Shown here: positions 19,821 to 29,513 of the stretch, piece by piece
Numbering within the stretch: position 1 is the stretch's first letter
Layout: the number at the start of each line of letters is the position of its first letter
Source of the DNA: Chrysophaeum taylorii
Taxonomy: Eukaryota; Sar; Pelagophyceae; Pelagomonadales; Pelagomonadaceae
Direction: 5' to 3'
Assembly: GCA_029834535.1 (NCBI GenBank)
Contig: JAQMWT010000435.1
Coordinates: forward strand, 151,839 to 215,838
Length of the DNA stretch: 64,000 bases
Program-made: the position numbers and the translations under genes
Notes under the pieces: model-generated
The model's database searches: none
What the model was told of the DNA's origin: nothing
What the model saw: the letters and a program-made list of their open reading frames with translations, nothing else

Positions 19821-20504
19821 CTAAGCTGCTGCTGCGACGAGGACGTCGTTGGTGCGCTTGTTGAGGTAGACGCACGAGCCGCCGGCGTCTTCGATCGCCT
19901 TCTTCGCCGTGGCCGTGAAAGCGTGGGCCTTGACGGTGAGACCATTCGGCACCGTGACGTCGGACTTGGCGCCGACGACCTTGTAGATGGGAAACTTGGT
20001 CTTGGTGATGTCGCCGGAGGTGAGGAGGGAGTCGTAATCGACCTCTGATTTCTCGGGGACATCGGCGAGCTTGTCGAGCGTAATGAGCGAGAAGATCTCG
20101 CGCTTGTGGCCGGGGCCCATGGGCCGGCCGACTAATTTGGGGAGCCGCCGGTAGAGGGGCGTCTGGCCGCCCTCGAATCCCGGGCGCGCGGGTCGGCCAG
20201 ATCGCGACTTTTGGCCGCGCATTCCGAACCCACAGGAGCGGCCCTTGCCGGAGCCTCGGCCCCGACCTTTACGAATCTTGCGGTGTTTGGACCCCGGCGC
20301 CCCGTGGATGTTCGTCACGCGGAACTCTTGGGAGTCCACGCGTATGAGCGCGCTCTCGTCGACCTCGCGCCGTTTCCAGTCGAAGATCTTCATCGAGATC
20401 GCGGCGGTCGTACTCCGCCGCACCGCCGCCTGCGGTCCAGCCCGCGGGACCAACCCGAACGCCCCCATGGCAACGCAGAGGGTGACGACAACCCTCATCA
20501 TCAT
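19821..20504 (-). CDS. rpl15: Ribosomal protein bL15, plastid-targeted
   Basis: Large-subunit ribosomal protein L15 with an N-terminal targeting leader. MMMRVVVTLCVAMGAFGLVP is a signal peptide ending in a Gly-Ala-Phe motif of the secondary-plastid ASAFAP type. A transit-like stretch (RRSTTAAISMKIFDW) precedes the mature protein. The L15 core is clear: KHRKIRKGRGRGSGKGR and SCGFGMRGQKSRSG, then GFEGGQTPLYRRLPKLVG, and the C-terminal KAHAFTATAKKAIEDAGG. The start at 20504 was chosen over 20543 because it puts the hydrophobic helix at the N-terminus. It shows that the nucleus encodes plastid ribosomal proteins here. Confidence 0.9.
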   Translation of the reverse strand: MMMRVVVTLCVAMGAFGLVPRAGPQAAVRRSTTAAISMKIFDWKRREVDESALIRVDSQEFRVTNIHGAPGSKHRKIRKGRGRGSGKGRSCGFGMRGQKSRSGRPARPGFEGGQTPLYRRLPKLVGRPMGPGHKREIFSLITLDKLADVPEKSEVDYDSLLTSGDITKTKFPIYKVVGAKSDVTVPNGLTVKAHAFTATAKKAIEDAGGSCVYLNKRTNDVLVAAAA

Positions 20505-20720
20505 CGCTACAGGACGGACGTCCGTCACAGCAACCTCAACCACCTCCTTCGAAAAACTTACCCTCGTCGTGATGGACGCCCGCCCGAAGAAGCCTGCCTC
20601 CCTCCTCGTCGACGAAAAGCGACTTCTTGAGGCGAGCTCCCGCCGCCGCCTCCTCCCAATTATTTCGTCCGAGGAGGCAACGCAACAAACACTCGCGCCG
20701 ACTTTCGTTTCGCGCGACCG

Positions 20721-21776
20721 TCATCCAAAAAATTTCCGGCGTGCCTCGGATATTCTTCTGACCTCGTGTTTGACGAGGCCCAGGACGCTCGGCGGGAGGA
20801 AGATTGGGAGCAGGTGGGCGTTGGCCGCGGCGTCCTCGATGAGCGTTTCGACGTCGCGGTGCGCGGGACCCGGAAGTGGCCAGAGGTCCATAAAGCGCGT
20901 CGCTCCGAGCACGAAACTCTGAAAGGAAAAGTGGGGCGCGCGCGGCCTGTACCCGCCGACGATCTGGGCGCAGCGACCTATCCGGAGGTGACGCGGGCCA
21001 ATAAAACCATTCCCAGCCGCGGCGGGTCTCGAGGGGCGATCGCAGGCGCAGGCGCCGTCGCGCGCGGAGCAGTTTGTCGCCGCGTCGTGCATGGCCGACT
21101 CGTGCGCTCCGAGCGGACTCGGCCCGAGCGGCAGCGGGTGGACGGAGAGCAACGACGCGTCATCGGCCAAGAGCACGGCGGCCTCGCGGACCCAATCAAC
21201 GCGGGCTCTGTCGACCTGGACCAAGGCGCCTTCGATCGTGACGACTCGGAGCTCGCTTCCCGGATACCCGAGCGCCGGAAGCAACTCGACGTCTTCGTCG
21301 ACGTGCACGATGACCTCGACCACCTGGGCGAGACGGGCGATCCCCCACATGTAGGCGATGGTGTTTTTGAATAATAACAAACGAGTCTCGCTGCTGTTCA
21401 AGACACGGCGCCGTAGTTCGAGCCCGTAGCACGACTCGCCGTCGATTACGTCGACGGCCACTCTTATTCGCGGATCAAAGAGCGACGCGACGTCGCCGAG
21501 ATCCTCGTGACGCCGCAAGGAGAGTTTCTTTTTGTCGCGGCTGTCGACGGCGACCATCACGCCCGCAGGGACCATCCCGCTCGTCGCCGCGAGCTGAGCG
21601 GCCACGCGCTCGACGGCGCCCTTCACCGCACGCCCCGGGCTCGTCTCCGTCGACCACAACGCGACGTTGACCAGCCACCCGACACCATTTCGAGGCCCCT
21701 CCCAAAGACGTTCGTGTCGAGGCGCATCGACGCAGGCCACTGCTGCTGCGACCGGGACGAGAAAGAAAATGGTCAT
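20721..21776 (-). CDS. Secretory-pathway protein with DxD motif, glycosyltransferase-like, 351 aa
   Basis: Not firmly assigned. MTIFFLVPVAAAVACVDAP is a signal peptide. The middle carries VEVIVHVDEDVELLPALG, where hydrophobic strands lead into Asp-Glu-Asp, the layout of the metal-binding DxD motif of GT-A glycosyltransferases. A later block GNGFIGPRHL and FQSFVLGATRFMDLWPLPG would fit the acceptor side. One N-glycosylation-type NCS and a cysteine pair (CACD) are present. Likely Golgi or ER lumenal enzyme of an algal family (inference). Single exon; the gene lies upstream of rpl15 on the same strand, and its 5' end abuts composite element copy B. Confidence 0.55.
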   Translation of the reverse strand: MTIFFLVPVAAAVACVDAPRHERLWEGPRNGVGWLVNVALWSTETSPGRAVKGAVERVAAQLAATSGMVPAGVMVAVDSRDKKKLSLRRHEDLGDVASLFDPRIRVAVDVIDGESCYGLELRRRVLNSSETRLLLFKNTIAYMWGIARLAQVVEVIVHVDEDVELLPALGYPGSELRVVTIEGALVQVDRARVDWVREAAVLLADDASLLSVHPLPLGPSPLGAHESAMHDAATNCSARDGACACDRPSRPAAAGNGFIGPRHLRIGRCAQIVGGYRPRAPHFSFQSFVLGATRFMDLWPLPGPAHRDVETLIEDAAANAHLLPIFLPPSVLGLVKHEVRRISEARRKFFG

Positions 21777-21830
21777 GGTGCGCGTTGTGATTGATTATTA
21801 GCGTTAATTAATTACCCTGCTGGGGGGTAG

Positions 21831-22330
21831 GTGTTTGTCTTTAAATGTCGACTGCTAAGAGGGGGGGTGTGTGTGGGGAGCATGAAGGACGTGGGTGGGT
21901 TTGTGGGGCAGGAGGGATGTGCCTGACGGGCGGAGATAAGTACGCGGGACCTAGGCGGGGTCATCGCCGAGGCGCGGGGCAGGCGAAGAGAGGACCAAGG
22001 GCCCCGCCTTGGTAGGTCGTACGCATGCTGCCGCCGGACGTATGTGCGACGAAGGGTGACGTCCTGCTGGGATCGGGCGGCCTGGGTGGGGTTCCCCGAG
22101 GCGGCGACATGGGTGAGGGCGGTGAGGGCACAGCGAGCCCGGCCTAATGCGTTGGCGATCCCCCACTCACGGTAGATGCGGCGAGTTTGGGCCGCCTTTG
22201 CCTCTGTGAAGTTGGCGCAGCCGCTTGCCACCCAGGTTCGCGCAGCGATGCGCTCTGCGCATGTTTGGGCGAGAGCGTGGCACGCCGCGCTGGCCTCACC
22301 GAAGGCACCAAAGACGAGGCCGGCGACGGT
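21831..22330 (-). pseudogene. 5'-truncated LINE 3' end, copy B
   Basis: Reading the minus strand, it starts in the GTVAGLVFGAFGEAS region of the LINE protein and runs through the last coding part (TWxxSGCANFTEAKAAQTRR) to the 3' UTR and ATTTAAAGACAAAC tail. The nuclease PD/DIK segment is gone. Confidence 0.75.
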
Positions 22331-22377
22331 GTCCCCCGTTCAGGGTAAGGATCAGGTAGGCGTGCGAGCGAGGCAGT

Positions 22378-22950
22378 GATCCTCCAAGCCGTCTACGGCG
22401 ACCTCGCAGATTATTTCCACGACCCGCGGCGGCTCTTTCAGCGCGCCATTCTCACGCCCCGTCGAAACGATGTTGTCGATGCTGACAACGCGCGCATGAC
22501 CGCGGCCTTTTTTTCCCAAAGACGAGGCGTCGGAGTTCTTTTCGGCTGACTAGGCTGGGTCAGAAGACGACGCCTCGCTCTTTACAGTAGAGTTTTCAAC
22601 TCCCTGACAACCAACGGCATGCTGACTTTGAGCGCGAGCTTAAGGTCTTCGCAACCTCGACCCGTCGCACGGCCACTGCGACGGTACCAGATACATGATC
22701 GATCGTGTCGTTGTCACCGAGGCTCCTCCAACCTGTATCCCTTAAGGCCCGCCTACGCCAGACGATCAGCAAGAGCCAGGGCCAGACGCCCTGCGAGGTC
22801 GGCGTCCTCTTGCCCAAGCCCGTCTTCTGCCACGTCCAGCTCTATGTGGCTCCCTGTCGATCGGCAACCCCGAGGATATCCTCTTCTGGGTCGACGACTC
22901 CACGCTACCCCACACGTGCTACGCAATACCGATAAGCCCCCTCCCGGCGC
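22378..22950 (+). pseudogene. Helitron/Pif1 helicase C-terminal remnant, copy B
   Basis: VILQAVYGDLADYFHDPRRL then LTPRRNDVVDADNARM in one frame, FNSLTTNGML in the next, LRNLDPSHGHCDGTRYMIDR and TISKSQGQTPCEVGVLLPKP after that. The frame breaks are at the same places as in copies A and C. The invariant Lys-Ser-Gln-Gly-Gln-Thr block is retained. Confidence 0.75.
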
Positions 22951-22969
22951 CTACACGCGCACTGTAGGT

Positions 22970-23285
22970 GGACTTACTGGGCCAGGTGTGCGTACTGGGG
23001 TTAGAGATTGGGACTAGGTGAATTTAGTGACCAGGTGAACTTATTGAGACCAGGTGAACTTACGGAGGCTTTTAGAGTAAACTCAAAGCTTAGCGGCGTT
23101 GCGGATCAAAGCAGCTTAGATTGGCGGGGGTGAGAGCGACGAGCTCAAAAGGAGAGTGGGGCGAGAGTGCGTGTGGGTTTACGCCGAATTTACTGCGGCT
23201 AGAGATTGGGACTAGGTGAACTTAACGGGAACAGGTGAACTTGCTGGGGTTAGAGATTGGGACTAGGTGAACTTACTGGCCTGCA
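22970..23285. repeat. Subterminal repeat array, copy B
   Basis: Inverted version of the copy A array: units GGTGAACTTACTGG and TTAGAGATTGGGACTAGGTG, ending 23285 next to the element terminus. Confidence 0.65.
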
Positions 23286-23508
23286 CTTGTCCTATCCAAT
23301 CCAATCCAATCCAATCAGTAGGCGACCAATAATTCGAAGCAGAACGCGTGGTCACGACCGCTTTCGGCCGGGCAGAAGATGCCAAGCACGACGACGAAAG
23401 GTCCTTTCTAAAAAAGTATTACCGACTAGAGAAGAGGAGCCGCTCGTGGCGTAGACGCGGAGCGGCGGCGGACGAGGGTTTATTGGGTCTTTGGGCTCGG
23501 CGGCGGCA

Positions 23509-24828
23509 TCAGAGCGCAGTCGTGTCGTTGTCTTCCTCCTCCTCGGGAGAAGACGGCGGGTTCTCGGACGGAGGGGAATCGCCGGGCGGAGGCGGTCGGT
23601 CGTCGTCGAGGGGCTGGGGTTCGGCGTTGGCGGCGCGATCGGCGGCGGGGGCAACGGTCGCGGCGCGGAGCGCGGCCTCGTCGATGAGGGCGAAGACGCG
23701 GTCGGCCGGCACGACGGCGTCGCGGTCGAGGGTGCTGGGCAGGACGGCGAGGGGTACGTAGCGGACGTCGGTGTTGGCGTCGCCGTCGAGAGCGACCGGA
23801 TTGGCCTCGAGGGCCGCGGGGGGGCTGAGGTGTCCGGGATTGGAGGAGGGGAAGAGGGTCGAGGATTGCACGGGAAACAAGTCCAGAGCGTTGAGCTTGC
23901 GGCGGGGGTCGGGTTGCGTCGCGGAAATAAAACGGCGCAGCTCGGTTGCGGGGTCGACGTCGTCGAGGACGCGCGCGAGGGTTTGGAGGTCGTAGTGGCG
24001 GTTCGAGAGAGCGCTAGATTCGAAGACGCAGAGTTTGCGGAGCGCGTCGCGGAGCTCGCAGACGGCTGTTTCTTCGAGCCGCTGGTACTCGGTGAGGACG
24101 CGTTGCGCTTCGAGCATCGCGGCCCGCGCTTCGCCGGCGAGCTCGTCCCAGAGTCCGTCCGCCGCGATTCTCGCGCGATCGGCCGATTCGGCGGCCGTCG
24201 CCGACAAGTGCTCGCGGTCAACCTTCTTCGACGGCGCCGACGCGGCCGCCAACGCGCTCGTAAACCGCCCCGTCCAGCTGCTGCTGCTGCTGCTGCTGCT
24301 GTGAGGCGCATCCTCCTCCTTGAAACGGTGGCGAGGGTCCTCGCCGTCGCGCGCGGCGTCGGCGATCGTCGCCGACTCGGTCAGCAGGTGACGGTACCGC
24401 GCCGCCGCCTTGCGGTACTTTTCCTCGGCGCCCTTGACTTGCTTGGAGGCCGCCGCACACCGCGCCGCGAGGGCCTTGGCGGAGGCCTGGGCCTCGGACT
24501 TGGCGGCGACGAGCGGAGAAACGACGTCGGCCGCGACGCTCGCCGCGAGCTGCGTGTGGATTTCAGAGGAGTGGTGGAGGTTGGATCGGAGGGAGGCGAG
24601 GCCGTCGAGGACTCCCACGAAATCGTCCTCGCGCTTCGCCTGGAGGTGGTTCGCGACGCGCCGCAGACCCTTGCTGTAGCTTTCTTCGACAACCGCGAGC
24701 TCCTTCATCGCGCGCACGAGGTCGCCGTACTCGGCCTGCGTCGTCGAGGACCGCTTCCGCACGCGCTCCATGTCGCCGCAGAGCTCGGTCGCGAAAGAGA
24801 GGCCGGGACTGCGCACCTCCTCGTCCAT
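23509..24828 (-). CDS. F-BAR (FCH) domain protein, 439 aa
   Basis: Membrane-curving protein. Residues 1-60 read as an FCH domain (LSFATELCGDMERVRKRS, AEYGDLVRAMKELAVVEE with YSKGLRRVANHL). They are followed by long amphipathic helices up to about residue 300 (QVKGAEEKYRKAAARYRHLL, ARAAMLEAQRVLTEYQRLEE), as in F-BAR dimers. A serine run of eight (about residues 178-185) is coded by a TGC/GCT repeat in the linker between helices. The C-terminal 110 residues are acidic, Pro-rich and disordered with no SH3 visible. F-BAR proteins shape endocytic or cleavage-furrow membranes and tie them to actin. The start at 24828 is 33 bp from the divergent ATG at 24862. Confidence 0.78.
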   Translation of the reverse strand: MDEEVRSPGLSFATELCGDMERVRKRSSTTQAEYGDLVRAMKELAVVEESYSKGLRRVANHLQAKREDDFVGVLDGLASLRSNLHHSSEIHTQLAASVAADVVSPLVAAKSEAQASAKALAARCAAASKQVKGAEEKYRKAAARYRHLLTESATIADAARDGEDPRHRFKEEDAPHSSSSSSSSWTGRFTSALAAASAPSKKVDREHLSATAAESADRARIAADGLWDELAGEARAAMLEAQRVLTEYQRLEETAVCELRDALRKLCVFESSALSNRHYDLQTLARVLDDVDPATELRRFISATQPDPRRKLNALDLFPVQSSTLFPSSNPGHLSPPAALEANPVALDGDANTDVRYVPLAVLPSTLDRDAVVPADRVFALIDEAALRAATVAPAADRAANAEPQPLDDDRPPPPGDSPPSENPPSSPEEEEDNDTTAL

Positions 24829-24861
24829 TTTCTAGTATTGGGGTCTTTCTTATTAGTAGCG

Positions 24862-25968
24862 ATGGAGGAGGTCGTGTCTTTCTATGCGTACTGTGCCGTC
24901 GATCCCGAGCCCCACGCTGTGTGGCAGCGCGAGTTTGGCGCCAAGCTCGGGCTCCTCGGGCGCGTGGTTGTGGCGGCCGAGGGAATCAGCGGCACCCTCA
25001 GCGGGCGCCCGGCGGCCATCGACGAGTACGCAAAGGCCGTCGCGGCGCGGCTGCGACCGCTTGATCTCAGGCGCGCGCCCCTGGGGGTCCGAGCGTTCCC
25101 CGACCTCTACGTCAAGACGAGTCGCGAAATCGTCGGCACCGGCCTGCCCGCGGGCGAGCCGGGCGAGCACCTCGAGCCTCGCGAGTTCAAGCGAAGACTC
25201 GTCGACGACGCGATCGTACTGGACGTGCGCAATGGCTTCGAGTACGACGTCGGGCACTTCCGCGGTGCCGTCCGCGCGCCGATCCGGACGATGGCCGAGT
25301 GGGCGCGGTGGGTCGATCGCGAGGGTATCGTCGAAAAGTGCCGGAACCGAGACGCGCTCCTCTACTGCACGGGCGGGGTGCGGTGCGAGAAAGCGTCCGC
25401 CTTTCTCAAGGCGCGCGGCGTCAGGAGCGTCGCTCAGCTCGAGGGCGGCATCCACCGCTTCCTCGACGAGCTGGGGGACGATGACCTCTGGCACGGGAGA
25501 AATTTTTGCTTCGACGCGAGAGAGGTCGCGCCGGCGCCTTCGCGCGTCGTCGTCGGCCGCTGCGCCGACTGCGGCGCCCCCTGGGAGACGCACTCGGGCC
25601 GCAACGTTTGCACCGTCTGCGAGACCCTCGTCCTCGTGTGTCCGGCCTGCGCTCGCGAAAATCACGAACACTACTGCGACGTCCACGCCTATTTACGCTC
25701 CGCCTACTGTCACTTCCTCGACAGGTATTCCGACGCCGAGCTCCAGGTCCAGGCTGACAACCTCCACGCCATCCTTCGAGACTCGGACAGGGCGCGCGAG
25801 AGCCCTAACGTCCGGCGCGCCCTCCGGAGACAGATCGACCGGATTTCTGCGAGGGCGCGAAAAGACACCCCCGCCTACGACGGCCCCCCGCGCTGCCGGT
25901 CCTGCGGCCAAGCCAGCTGCGTGGGCGCCTGCTGGGGGTTCTGGAAAGCCGCCGCCGCCCCGCTTTAA
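24862..25968 (+). CDS. tRNA uridine 5-hydroxylase TrhO / rhodanese-like TSTD2, 368 aa
   Basis: Rhodanese-fold protein of the TrhO (YceA)/TSTD2 family; the bacterial enzyme makes 5-hydroxyuridine at tRNA wobble U34. Residues 5-95 form the N-terminal acylphosphatase-like domain (FYAYCAVDPE, VVVAAEGISGTLSGRP, FPDLYVKTSREIVGTG). Residues 105-205 form the rhodanese domain, with DVRNGFEYDVGHFRGAV and the active-site loop LLYCTGGVRCEKAS, catalytic Cys near residue 169. The C-terminal extension has two Cys clusters (CADCGAPWETHSGRNVC with CTVC; CRSCGQASCVGAC) that look zinc-binding, as in TSTD2-type eukaryotic members. An ORF extension to 23491 overlaps the F-BAR gene antisense and is rejected. Confidence 0.88.
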   Translation: MEEVVSFYAYCAVDPEPHAVWQREFGAKLGLLGRVVVAAEGISGTLSGRPAAIDEYAKAVAARLRPLDLRRAPLGVRAFPDLYVKTSREIVGTGLPAGEPGEHLEPREFKRRLVDDAIVLDVRNGFEYDVGHFRGAVRAPIRTMAEWARWVDREGIVEKCRNRDALLYCTGGVRCEKASAFLKARGVRSVAQLEGGIHRFLDELGDDDLWHGRNFCFDAREVAPAPSRVVVGRCADCGAPWETHSGRNVCTVCETLVLVCPACARENHEHYCDVHAYLRSAYCHFLDRYSDAELQVQADNLHAILRDSDRARESPNVRRALRRQIDRISARARKDTPAYDGPPRCRSCGQASCVGACWGFWKAAAAPL

Positions 25969-26011
25969 TTATATTAGGAGGAATCACGGGCCCTTTCTTC
26001 TTCCAACGTCG

Positions 26012-27115
26012 TCAGAGGAGGTCGATGCCCCGCGGGGGCCTCGTGGGCGGGCCGGGCCGGGGCGGCTGCTGCTGCGGGGGCATGCCGCCGCCGCCGCCGC
26101 CGCCGCCATAGGGAGGAGCTGCGCAGGAGGGAGGCGTGTGACCGCACAACAACAAAAAAAAAACCGAGGAGAAATTCTCCTCGCTCACAAACTCACCGCG
26201 GGAAAACTTGTCGCGGAGCATCTCGATCTTCGCGCGGCGATCGGGAGGAAGCTGGGCAAGCTGCTGAGGCGAAAGGGCGAGGGCCTCCTTGACGAGCTCG
26301 GGCGGCGGGACCTGGGGCTGCTGCTGGGATGGTCCCGGTTGGTAAAAGCCGCGCGGCGGTCCGCGGGGGTCGGCATAGGCGGGAGGAGGTCGCGCGGGCT
26401 GGGGCTGGGAAAAGTGCGGCGGACCGGGAACGCCGCCGCGCGGAGGGGGAGCGCCCGACCTGGGCGCGAACTGCTGCGGCGGGTGGGTGTAGGGCCTCGG
26501 GGGCGGGGTGAAGCGACTCGGCGCCGGCGCGGGCTCGAGGGGCCTTGCCTCGGGCGGAGGCTCTTTGATCATGCCGAGCACGAGCATGGCATGAACGAGG
26601 CCGTCCACGAGCGCCGAGTTTTCCTCGAGGAGCCGCCGGAGGCGCGCGCGGTCGGCGTCGGCGACATCTTTCGCATCCTTGACCACCTCCCAGACCTCGC
26701 GCTTCGACATGCTCTCGACCACCGACTGCGCCGTTCGCTCGGGCTTAGTCGCGGGCCCCGAGTCGCCCACCGACTGCGCGTAGTCGACGAGATTCGAGTT
26801 GTTCGAGAAATTCACGCGCAGCGGACGACCGTTGATCTCGCGATTGTTCAAGTTACGGATCGCCGACAGCGCCGTCGCTGCGTCCTCGTACTCGACGAAG
26901 CAATACCCGCGCGACTTGCCGCTCTCTGCGTGGGTCGCGAGCCGCACGGCTACCACTCGCCCCACTTCGCTAAAGATCCGTTTCAGGTCTTCCTCGCTCG
27001 TCCCGAACGCGATGTTTCCAACGAACACGTCATTCCGACCGTGCCCGCCGCCGCGGGGATTCCCACCAACGTCGCGCTTCATCGAGACATCGCGACGATT
27101 TTTGCCTTCGAACAA
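26012..27115 (-). CDS. CSTF2: Cleavage stimulation factor 64 kDa (CstF64/CSTF2) homologue
   Basis: RNA 3'-end processing factor that binds U/GU-rich sites downstream of poly(A) signals. Exons are minus 27115-26197 and 26118-26012, joined by a 78-nt GT-AG intron (26119-26196, phase 1). The intron length is a multiple of three, so the unspliced frame stays open with an out-of-character insert (FVSEENFSSVFFLLLCGH). The RRM has RNP2 DVFVGNIAFG and RNP1 SRGYCFVEYED. The hinge (VESMSKREVWEVVKDAKDV) binds CstF77 in animals. A Pro/Gly-rich linker leads to the C-terminal helix bundle ALSPQQLAQLPPDRRAKIEM (family LTPEQIAMLPPEQR). After splicing the protein ends in a Gly run and PPRGIDLL. The C-terminal bundle is normally the last element, so the extra 30-residue tail is unusual. 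Confidence 0.87.
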   Translation of the reverse strand: MFEGKNRRDVSMKRDVGGNPRGGGHGRNDVFVGNIAFGTSEEDLKRIFSEVGRVVAVRLATHAESGKSRGYCFVEYEDAATALSAIRNLNNREINGRPLRVNFSNNSNLVDYAQSVGDSGPATKPERTAQSVVESMSKREVWEVVKDAKDVADADRARLRRLLEENSALVDGLVHAMLVLGMIKEPPPEARPLEPAPAPSRFTPPPRPYTHPPQQFAPRSGAPPPRGGVPGPPHFSQPQPARPPPAYADPRGPPRGFYQPGPSQQQPQVPPPELVKEALALSPQQLAQLPPDRRAKIEMLRDKFSRGEFVSEENFSSVFFLLLCGHTPPSCAAPPYGGGGGGGGMPPQQQPPRPGPPTRPPRGIDLL

Positions 27116-29317
27116 TACCCGCCCTTAACCCTAGCCGTGCCCTCGTCGCCTCCACCACGCACCGCCCCGAGGCGATAGCACGAAGGTTTCCGATCCTCTC
27201 GAAACTCTCGCGAGCGAGCATCGCCGACAATTTCCTCGCCCTGTCATTCTGGCTGCTCCTGGGCGACCCAAACTTTGTCTGTCACCTGAAGAAGCCACAC
27301 ATCACAAGATGATCATCCTCTGAAGGCCAGCAAGACGCCCTCGCGATTGTCGGCCACGCACCCAACGGCGAGGCTTCCCACGACGAGCTCCGACGATTTT
27401 ACTCCCTCGCGAAAACCTGACACCAAACGAAACAGCATCTTTTCCTTTCGTTCAGCGACTAACGACTAATTCTCGGACTCTGCTTACGTAATCGCGCACC
27501 GCGAGCTCTGCAGCACACTCGCGGACGATCGGCCCATCTTCGATGCAGAGTTAACGATATTCCTCGCAGGCATCCACCCCAAAAGCGCTGGCGAGGAACT
27601 CAACTCCGACGTCTGGCCTCGATCAACGACTTCTGCCGTAGTAATGCCGCGCGTCGGCCTAGCCGCGGCGCCACGGCTGTCAAAGCGCGTCGGGTGAACA
27701 CCCGCCGACGGATTACTTCAAGGATGTCCACCACGCTATGAATAAGGAGGTCCGCCCAGGGATCCACAGCAACGATGTCGTCGACGAGTTCGACGCGCGC
27801 CGGCCGCGTTACCCCGTCTCTGCGATTCGTTCAGACCGTCTGGCGCTGCCTCCAACTGAGCAGAAGCCCCAGTTCGGTCTTGACCTGGTCTTGACCGCTA
27901 ATTTTATCCGTTGCTGCAGTTGTCTGATACCTACGATGCCTCGGACGCCAACAACAAGGATGTCATCGCCGTTGCCCCCCGCGGAAAGACAAGTAGGGCA
28001 CCTCCTCGCCAGTCGAGGCGTGGAAGTTTCACTCACGCGGAGTACTTTCTCAGTGACTTTCGTGGTCGTTGAGCAGTCCCAATGATGAATGGCGCATCGT
28101 CGCCGACGCGGCCTCGATAAGAAGAAGCGACGTGTCGTCGCGCCCGACAATCAAAGAATACGACGACGACGTAGCGCTTAGCGCCGCCCAGAGCGAACGT
28201 GACACCAAGGGTGTCGACTTTTGCATCTGTATGGTCCTCGAGGCCGCCAAGCAAACCGATAAAACTCTCGGCGTCAGAAAAGGCCGCAACGGCTGGAACA
28301 ACAGCGCGACGGACGAGTGGCACTTCGAAGTCCGCTGGTTCAGCGAATACGCTGATTTTCGGAGTTTGCGACTGGGAAGACACCCAGCTCCTCGGGCTGG
28401 GCAACCGCCGCTTCCTGTTGGGGGTAGGGGCGCGCGAGAACACCACGACCCCCCCCCCCCCCAGCACGAAAGTTTCGCGCTGGGTGGTCGGTACGAAAGT
28501 TTCTCGCTGGATGGTCGGTGCCTTTCCCGTATCGCCGGGGGGTTGATGACCCCTCCCCGGACGACGGGCATTGCAGCACCAGAGTGGCTCTAAAAGAACC
28601 AATGTAGGCTACAGATAAGCAGGGCAAATGGAGTCCGAGGGGGGTGAGCAGCGGCGCTGGATGGGCCGTAAGGAATGCGGCGGCCTCGTGGTAGTATGCG
28701 GCGCCTCGGAGGTCCTTGAGGTAGTCGTGGAGGTTCTCTTCGGGGGCGGGGCTCTCCTCCTCCTCCTCGGAAGCGTGGTCGTCGAGTCGACAGAGTCTGG
28801 CTCATTGGCCTCGTCAATGTTCTCCTGGGACGGAGAACATGGACGGTTCGTTGTCGTCATCGTCGTCGTCTTGAGAACAGGACGTATACAGAACCTCGTC
28901 AATTTTTACGGCCCGGGGTTGTGACAGTCAAATCCTTAAGTAGCGAAAATGAAATGGGAATGGGAAATCAGGCAGATCCGGTGAGGCCATCAATTTTTAC
29001 TGCTACAGGAGTCGCGCGTATGGCCACGGCACTATGATCTCCCTGCTGCAGCGCTCCCTCTGGTCCTATTCTTCAAAGCCTATGCCTGCGAAGATCGCGA
29101 GGATAGTAGAAGCGCCCCTTCCCGGTCGAGTCGCCGGCACCCAGTCCGCGGCCGTCCGTAGGTCTATAGCCCTGCTAGCCGACTGGGCGCCTGGCGAGCA
29201 AGGAAGGCAAGCCTCTTGTTTTTAGGCTTCTTCTGGCGTGCGCGCGCGCCCCTCCTACCATGAAGCTTTTGTGCTGGGGGGTCACAGCCCCCGCCCCCAC
29301 CTTCAGCGCTGGGGGGC
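27116..29317. other. 2.2 kb without a convincing gene
   Basis: Several open stretches exist (27738-28085 and 28069-28593 on plus; 28033-28602 and 28609-28902 on minus) but none has a recognisable domain and they overlap on both strands. A 27-bp direct repeat (CGAAAGTTTC...GGTCGGT) occurs twice at about 28467-28522 next to a run of 12 C. The composition and broken frames suggest decayed repeat or gene sequence, but I cannot name its source. Confidence 0.4.
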
Positions 29318-29459
29318 GTAGTGGTTTTCTCAGATACCCGCCCCTCCTGGCCGGACCAGGGGCTTCAACAACCCTTTCTCCCAACCCGAACCGCGGGTGA
29401 AACCACCACACGCCCGATCTCAGCGTAATACCTCACGCCATCACGAAATCGGACAATCA
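29318..29459 (-). repeat. 3' LTR remnant of gypsy copy II
   Basis: Matches the last about 140 bp of the LTR (from GATTGTTCGATTTCGTG to GAGAAAACCACTAC) in minus orientation. The first half of this LTR is missing, cut off by a (TTAG)n-tailed fragment. Confidence 0.8.
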
Positions 29460-29513
29460 CTAACTAACTAACTAACTAACTAACTTCGGACCTCTCCCAG
29501 GCATGGGAGCCAG
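29460..29513 (-). repeat. (TTAG)n-tailed short element, 3' fragment (part 1, split by copy I)
   Basis: Minus-strand reading: CTGGCTCCCATGCC, GGGAGAGGTCCGAAG, then (TTAG)n. The upstream part of the same fragment is on the other side of copy I (35557 to about 35576). The same 3' end closes the elements at 35903 and 46035. Confidence 0.7.

Larger units (their letters stand above)
21824..23291. mobile_element. Composite element copy B (inverted relative to A)
   Basis: Same parts as copy A in reverse order: LINE 3' piece (minus) 21831-22330, junction 22331-22360 with AAGGATCAGGTAGGC, helicase remnant (plus) 22378-22950, repeat array 22970-23285. It ends CTTACTGGCCTGCACTTGTC, a terminus shared exactly with copy C. 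The far end lacks the ATCTGTCGATTAGTAG sequence seen in A and C, so it is truncated at 21824-21831. Confidence 0.68.

Noticed and set aside
20211-20922. Plus-strand ORFs opposite rpl15
   Set aside because: Antisense to a clearly conserved ribosomal protein; no independent evidence.
23491-24861. In-frame 5' extension of the TrhO/TSTD2 gene
   Set aside because: The extension lies wholly antisense to the F-BAR gene. The family N-terminus begins a few residues after the ATG at 24862.
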